A stretch of 36,723 nucleotides of DNA from Alectoria sarmentosa. Lineage: Eukaryota > Ascomycota > Lecanoromycetes > Lecanorales > Parmeliaceae. The notes beneath the pieces were generated by a model, which was not told the DNA's origin, did not search any database, and was given only the letters and a program-made list of their open reading frames with translations. Location: assembly GCA_009733775.1 (NCBI GenBank), contig WOGZ01000327.1, positions 1 to 36,723 on the forward strand, in the 5' to 3' direction. The translations under genes and the position numbers were made by a program. Below are positions 31,250 to 36,723 of the stretch, piece after piece (the stretch's first letter is position 1; each line of letters opens with the position of its first letter).

Positions 31250-34200
31250 AAATTTCGAAAATCGTTAATAAAGCTTTAAAACTTTTTTATTCAATTCAAA
31301 TTAAACGAAAATTTATTTATTTAATAATTTCATTTTAATTTAAAATTCTTTTATAACGATTATATTAAATAATATTTTTAAAATAATATTTTATTTAATG
31401 AAAATGAATTATATAAACATATTTTAAACGAAATTATATAACGATTTTAAAACATTTATTATTTCAAATACGTTTAAATTATATATATTTTTATTATTTA
31501 TTTCTTTTTAATTTTTATTCGAATTGCAAATTAAAGTAAATATTAATTAAATTATTATATCGATATTATCAAAATCGTTAAATTGTATAAGAAATGCGAT
31601 ATATATTATTATGATTTCGACGATTATAAAGTCGATAATAACAAAATCAATTTATCGATTAATAATTCTTTTAATAATAATAATAATAAACGAAAAAATA
31701 AACGAAAGAACGATAATAGCAATAACGAAAATAATAAAAAACCTAAATTTAACGATTTTAAGTTTAAATCGAAATTTAAAAATTTTAATATATTGAAAAT
31801 TTATAACAATTGCGCGAGAATGAATCTAAATATTTTAAATTTAAATTGTTTTAACTTTTATATTATTAAACACATTATTTATAATCGAAATAACTTTTTC
31901 GATTATTAATTACTTGAAACGTTTTATATCGTTAAAAAATATAATAAAACATTATTAATCGTAATTATAAATATTATTCGCATCGAAATTAAAGAAATTA
32001 ACGATTAAATCGTGATATTAAATTTTAAAAATGTCTTACACGTATTTAATAATATTTTTAATCTCATTTTTATAAAGGTTTTATCTAAAAATAATTATTT
32101 TATAAAAAATTTATTTAACGAAATCAAAGTTGAACGTTATAAAATATAAATTATTTAACGCGATAATTTTTATATATTCGATAACGAAAATCATTTAATT
32201 TTTGTTTTAACGATTATTAATATCGAGATTTTTAATTTATAACATGTTTATATAAAACATTTTGAAAAACAAAATGTCGTTCGTCTCGAGGGCATGTTTA
32301 TTAAAATAAATTTATTTAAATCCTCGACGCTCAAAAACGTTTATATATCTTACGTGAAATTAAATCTTTATTTATTATCTCATAAAAAGCATTTAATTTT
32401 CGATAAATATATTAACGAATTATTTTATTTCGATATTTTTAATCTCATATCGAGCGTCGACATTTATTTAAGTTATCAAATAATGTTTAAATTTATAAAA
32501 AACGTTAATAAAAGATTTTATATTTATTTCGATATTCATAAAAATGAAATTTTCAATATTTTTAAATCATTTAAAATTAATATAAAATATAATAATTTTA
32601 TTATTAAACGCATTTATAACAACGAGAACATTATAATTAAAAGTTAAACTTTTAATAATTTTAAATACGATTATAAAATAAAATGAAAATTTATTATTTT
32701 TAAAAATTTTCAAATAAATAAGATTTTTGAACGTTTAAATCAAATATTAATAATTAAAATTTACGCTCTATTAACAAATAACGAGCTTTTAAAATTTATA
32801 ATTTTAAAACTTATTACGATTATTAATTATTTTCGCAATTATTCGTTTATTGTAAATATAAATAAGATTTTATACGAAAACGAGTTTAATTACAAATTTA
32901 ACTTATTTTATTTAAAATGCATTAAACAAAAAGGCCTTTGCGAAAAACGTTAAATTTTCGATATTAATTAAAAAAAGTTTAATAATCATTATAAAAAGAG
33001 TCGTTTAATAAATTACGAAAATAATTTCTATCGAATGTTCATTTAAAATAATCAAATTCAACGATATTTTAACATTAAATGAATAAATTATCATTTTAAA
33101 ATGTAATCTTTAAATGAAAAAATATTTATCGTTAATTAATTTTTAATATCACGCATTAAAATCGATGTGATAACGAAAACTGAGCTTGCAATAACAATTT
33201 CAAATAATATTAATAATAACATTAATGATAAAGTCTTTTCTTTTAAATTTTTTAAAGAATTATTTTTTATTAACGATTATTATTAATATTATCGTCGCAA
33301 TTTTGAAAACATTTTTGATTTAAAATTTTTTTTAAATGTTAAAATCGCGTATTAAAAAACTTTTTATCGTCGTTATAAGCTTAATTTTTATGTATACGCA
33401 ATAAATCTTTTTTATTAAAATCGTTTTCGTCGTTATCACATTTTTAAAAGTTTTAATATTTAATTTCATCGCGTTATTAATTAAGATAAATAATTTCGAA
33501 TTATTTAAATTTTATATATATAAAGAGATAATAACGAACGTCTTATATAAAATAAATTAATAATTGAATATAAATAAAAAATATCATTTTTTAATCGATA
33601 ATAAAATTTAATATTTTTATAAATTTTCAACGAATCGCAAAATTTCAAAAATAAATAAGTTTATAAATTTAAGCGTAAATTAATTAATAAGATAATTCGA
33701 TATAAAGCGCGATAAATAATTTAAAATTAAATATAACGCGAAGATATCGATTTTAAAAAAACTTTTATTTTCGTTATCAAATTTATGAATTATAAAATTA
33801 TCTTTATTATAATAATCGTTTTCGATTTAAAATTAAATTAAATAAACGTTAAAATCGTATTTTTATACGATAATATCGAAAAAATTGTGTATATTCATTA
33901 ATTCAAAAAATATGAAAATGATATTAATAAAATTTGTTATTTTAAAAAAACGTTTTACGAATTAAAATAATCGTCTCGAATTTAATATAATATTATATTT
34001 ATTTTTCTTCGAAAGCTCGAATATCGTTTTTTAACGAAAAACTTTAACATTTTTATTTATAATAAAAAGAAAATCATCGTGATTATTTATATTAACGATA
34101 TTTTTATCGCGAGATTTAATCGATTCGTTATCAACGAGCTCAAAAGCGCTTTTAATGTTAAATTTCAAATAATGAATTTAAAATCATATATTTATTATTT

Positions 34201-35142
34201 AAATATAAAAATAATGCGCGATTATTAAAATCGCATTATAACGTTTAATTAAAAAAGTTATCTCGAAAAGGTTTTTAAAAATTATAATATATAAAACGAT
34301 CGTATTAAAATCATCGATATTTTAATAAAAATCTCACACTTAAAATTCGTCGTTAAAAATTTTAAAGTTATCGAAAAATCTCGTTTTTTATATTAATTCA
34401 TTATCGACTCTCTAATGTACGCGATATTGAATATTCGTTTAAATATCGTTTATTTTATTTTCGTGATCTGTCGTTACGCTTTTAATTTTAACGATTTTTA
34501 TTAAAAATTAATTAAAAGAATTCTTAAATATTTGCGAGATACGTTATATTTTAAATTTATTTACAAAAAAAAACTCGTTTCATTGCGCGAATATATCGAC
34601 GTCGATTAAATTAATGATTAAAATATCAAACGATTTATTTTTGATTACGTATTTAATCTTAATAATATAATTATAAATTATTTATTTAAACGTTAATTCA
34701 CGATGATATTATTCATTTATAAAATCGAATATATCGATTAAATTTAAGTTATTAAAGAGACGATTTAATTCGAAAGATTTTTTAACGATTTTAATTTCGT
34801 GATTTTTAAATCGATAATTAACGTCTTTAATAATAATAATGCGATTTAAATAAAACGCGCTTTTATAATATAAATTTAATTAAAATTCGAAAATTTCATT
34901 TTCGTTTTCATTATCGTTATTTTTTATAATAATCAAAATGTCGTAATTTTAATTTTAATTTTTAATTTTATAATTATTTTAAATATATCGATATTCAATA
35001 TCATTTTATACGCGAAAAAATCGTAAATAATAATATCGTTTTCAAATACGTTTTTATTAAAAAGTAAATTGTCGATAATTTTATAAAATTTTTATTCAAA
35101 ATCAAATTTAACGTGTTTCGTTAAGCGCTCGACTTTAAATAA
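31250..35142 (+). mobile_element. Ty1/copia element, rest of gag-pol right of the nested insertion
   Basis: One + strand frame runs from 31,250 to about 34,800 with RIP-type stops, then shifts by one base and ends at a TAA at 35,140-35,142. In order: gag end (Asn/Lys-rich, 31,660-31,780); a protease-like stretch (NFYIIKHI..NRN, about 31,845-31,900); gag-pre-integrase and integrase (SHKKHLIFDKYI, FDIFNLISSVDIYLSYQIM, about 32,370-33,000); reverse transcriptase from 33,698 (DIDFKKTF, INVKIVFLYDNIEKIVYI, KTFYELK, box YIND at 34,088-34,099, SLMYA); and RNase H (YKIEYID, about 34,710-34,735) with the typical tail (YIDIQYHFIREKI). Integrase before RT is diagnostic of Ty1/copia. The RT box has Asn for the first Asp. 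The element is dead. LTRs were not identified. Confidence 0.88.
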
Positions 35143-36723
35143 ATTTAAAAACAAATTTCAATTTATTATTTATAAAAGGTTAAATTGTTCACGTCGTGAT
35201 TTTATTAGTTAATTTCTCAATTTTTATTCTTTTTAAATAATAACGAAAATGTTAAATAATTTAATAATGAATTTTTTCAAAAATTTATTTTAAGTAAGCT
35301 CGAGAAATTGAAACATCGCTCGATTAAAAAAAAGAAAAGTTTTTAATAAAATTAATTATTTCGTTTATCGCATCTTAAAAGCTTATTAAAATAAATTTTA
35401 AATTTTAATATAATTATTCTCGATTATTATTTCTTTAAATTTCTTTATTTAAAAATCTTTATTTAAAAAATATAATTATCGATAATATTTATTGAATAAA
35501 CAATTCGAAAATTTGAGCGATTTAATTTATAAATTTAAAATTCGTTTTTTATAAACGTAATTTAATAAAATTTAAAAAAGTTAAAATAACGTAAAACGAT
35601 TAATATTTCATTTATCGAAAATTGCAAATAATTATCGTTTTTAAAATTCGATCGTTATCGAATCTAAATTATTTTTTTAAAAAGGGTTTTTTAAATCAAT
35701 TTAATCAAAACGAAGAGATTTATAATTATCTTTTATTCGATTTAAATTAACATTATTTTAATTAAAAGCTCGCTTAATATCTTATATCAAATTACGTTTA
35801 AAAAGTTTAAAAAATAATAATTTTTTTAAAGTTAAAGTAAATGTTTTAAAACGTTATTTAAAATATTTCTTATATTTAAACTTTTTTTTTATATTCTCAC
35901 ATTTATGATTTTTAAAATTTAAGATAAATGTTTATAACATTATTCGATTTACGATCGAGATAAAAATTTACGATTATTATTTAAGTTGCAATTAAAAATA
36001 AAATTTTATTATAATAATTAAATTTATAAAAATAATCGTATAATTATAAAATAAATAAATATAACATTTATTATTATTAAAAACTTTAAACGTTTAATTC
36101 GATAATCGCGTTTATCGATTTATTTGAATATAAATAATAAAAATTAATACATTAATTATTATACATTCTCACTTTATAAAAGTTAGCTTAAATTTTTTAT
36201 AATATATTTAAACTCTCAACGCTCGCATTTTAAAAGTTAATGTCTTTAATATTTATATCTTTAACGTTTTTAACGTTTACGACGCTTTTAATTCTCAATG
36301 TTTATATTTTTAAAATTATTATCTTTAATTTTCATCTCTTAATGCTCACATTACGATATTTAAATTTATAAAAAAAAAAATTGATAATTATTTCTCGATG
36401 TCTTTTTCTCGATGTTTATATTTTAAAATTAATATTTTCGATATTTATTTCTTAATGTTTATGTCTTAAAGTCGATATTTTTAATATTTATTTTTTGATA
36501 TTTATATCTTAAAGTCGATATTTTCGATATTTATTTTTCGATATTTAAACTTTTATATCGATAAAAATTAACTTATAAATCTTTTACACCTTTTTTTTTT
36601 AATATAATCGTTTTTATATATTTATCGATTATATATTAATCGATTTTTAATGTGCACTTAATAACTTAAAAATAAAATTTTCAAAAAATCGTTTTTTTGC
36701 AAAAAGTGGAATTTTTTGTATAA
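35143..36723. repeat. AT-rich DNA after the copia frame, ending in a minisatellite-like stretch
   Basis: No gene. The copia 3' LTR should begin shortly after 35,142; TGTTCACGTCGTG at about 35,188, preceded by AAAAGG, is a possible start, but no partner copy was found on the left. From about 36,210 to 36,560 the sequence becomes a diverged repeat of units such as TTTATATCTTAAAGTCGATA and TTTTCGATATTTATTTTTCG, about 40 bp each, copied several times. Confidence 0.55.

Noticed and set aside
1..36723. CRISPR arrays, bacterial operons, tRNA or rRNA genes
   Set aside because: Introns, RIP and retroelements show a fungal nuclear genome. No spacer-type repeat array and no cloverleaf or rRNA-like sequence was recognised by eye; tRNAscan-SE would settle the tRNA question.
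22671..36723. A second copia LTR pair around 22,700-23,900 and 35,180-36,000
   Set aside because: Candidate matches were no better than expected between AT-rich sequences, and no long collinear repeat could be confirmed by eye.

Overview
The window looks like nuclear DNA of a filamentous ascomycete (Pezizomycotina; a Dothideomycete is my guess, but I cannot name a species). The evidence is short introns of 53-155 bp with GT..AG ends and CTAAC-type branch sites, protein families typical of these fungi, and a sharp split between a GC-balanced gene island (about 8,850-22,670) and two very AT-rich flanks. The flanks carry a strong repeat-induced point mutation (RIP) signature. Coding frames of retroelements can still be followed, but tryptophan and glutamine codons have become stops, Asp has become Asn, and most surviving cytosines sit in CpG.

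Left flank (1-8,845): featureless AT-rich DNA, then two tandem units of about 0.95 kb. The first unit is split by a complete LTR element (2,420-7,473) with 169-bp LTRs and an ATATT target duplication. Its interior is not recognisable gag-pol. It holds two degenerate head-to-tail copies of one unknown minus-strand reading frame of about 740 codons each. This is the most novel object in the window.

Gene island: an RA-PH domain protein (+, 9,647-12,106); a three-exon DHA1-type MFS transporter (-, 12,503-14,486); a foldback/MITE-like repeat in the region upstream of the transporter; a four-exon Nrp1-like protein with an ERI1-like exonuclease fold, an RRM and two RanBP2 zinc fingers (-, 15,978-18,094); a two-exon F-box protein (+, 19,700-21,412); and a 5'-truncated GH16 beta-glucanase pseudogene (-, 21,864-22,514). 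The pseudogene's broken end lies against a 22-23 bp tandem motif at the island edge. These genes look like unrelated housekeeping or accessory genes, not a cluster.

Right flank (22,671-36,723): a heavily RIP-mutated Ty1/copia element on the + strand. Its gag frame is interrupted at 24,504 by a complete Ty3/gypsy element on the - strand (24,505-31,244; two 223-bp LTRs; TTAAT duplication). Removing the gypsy element and one target copy restores the copia frame, which then runs through protease, integrase, reverse transcriptase and RNase H to about 35,142. The last 1.6 kb is AT-rich and ends in a minisatellite-like stretch.

All calls come from reading the sequence by eye; no database search was run.
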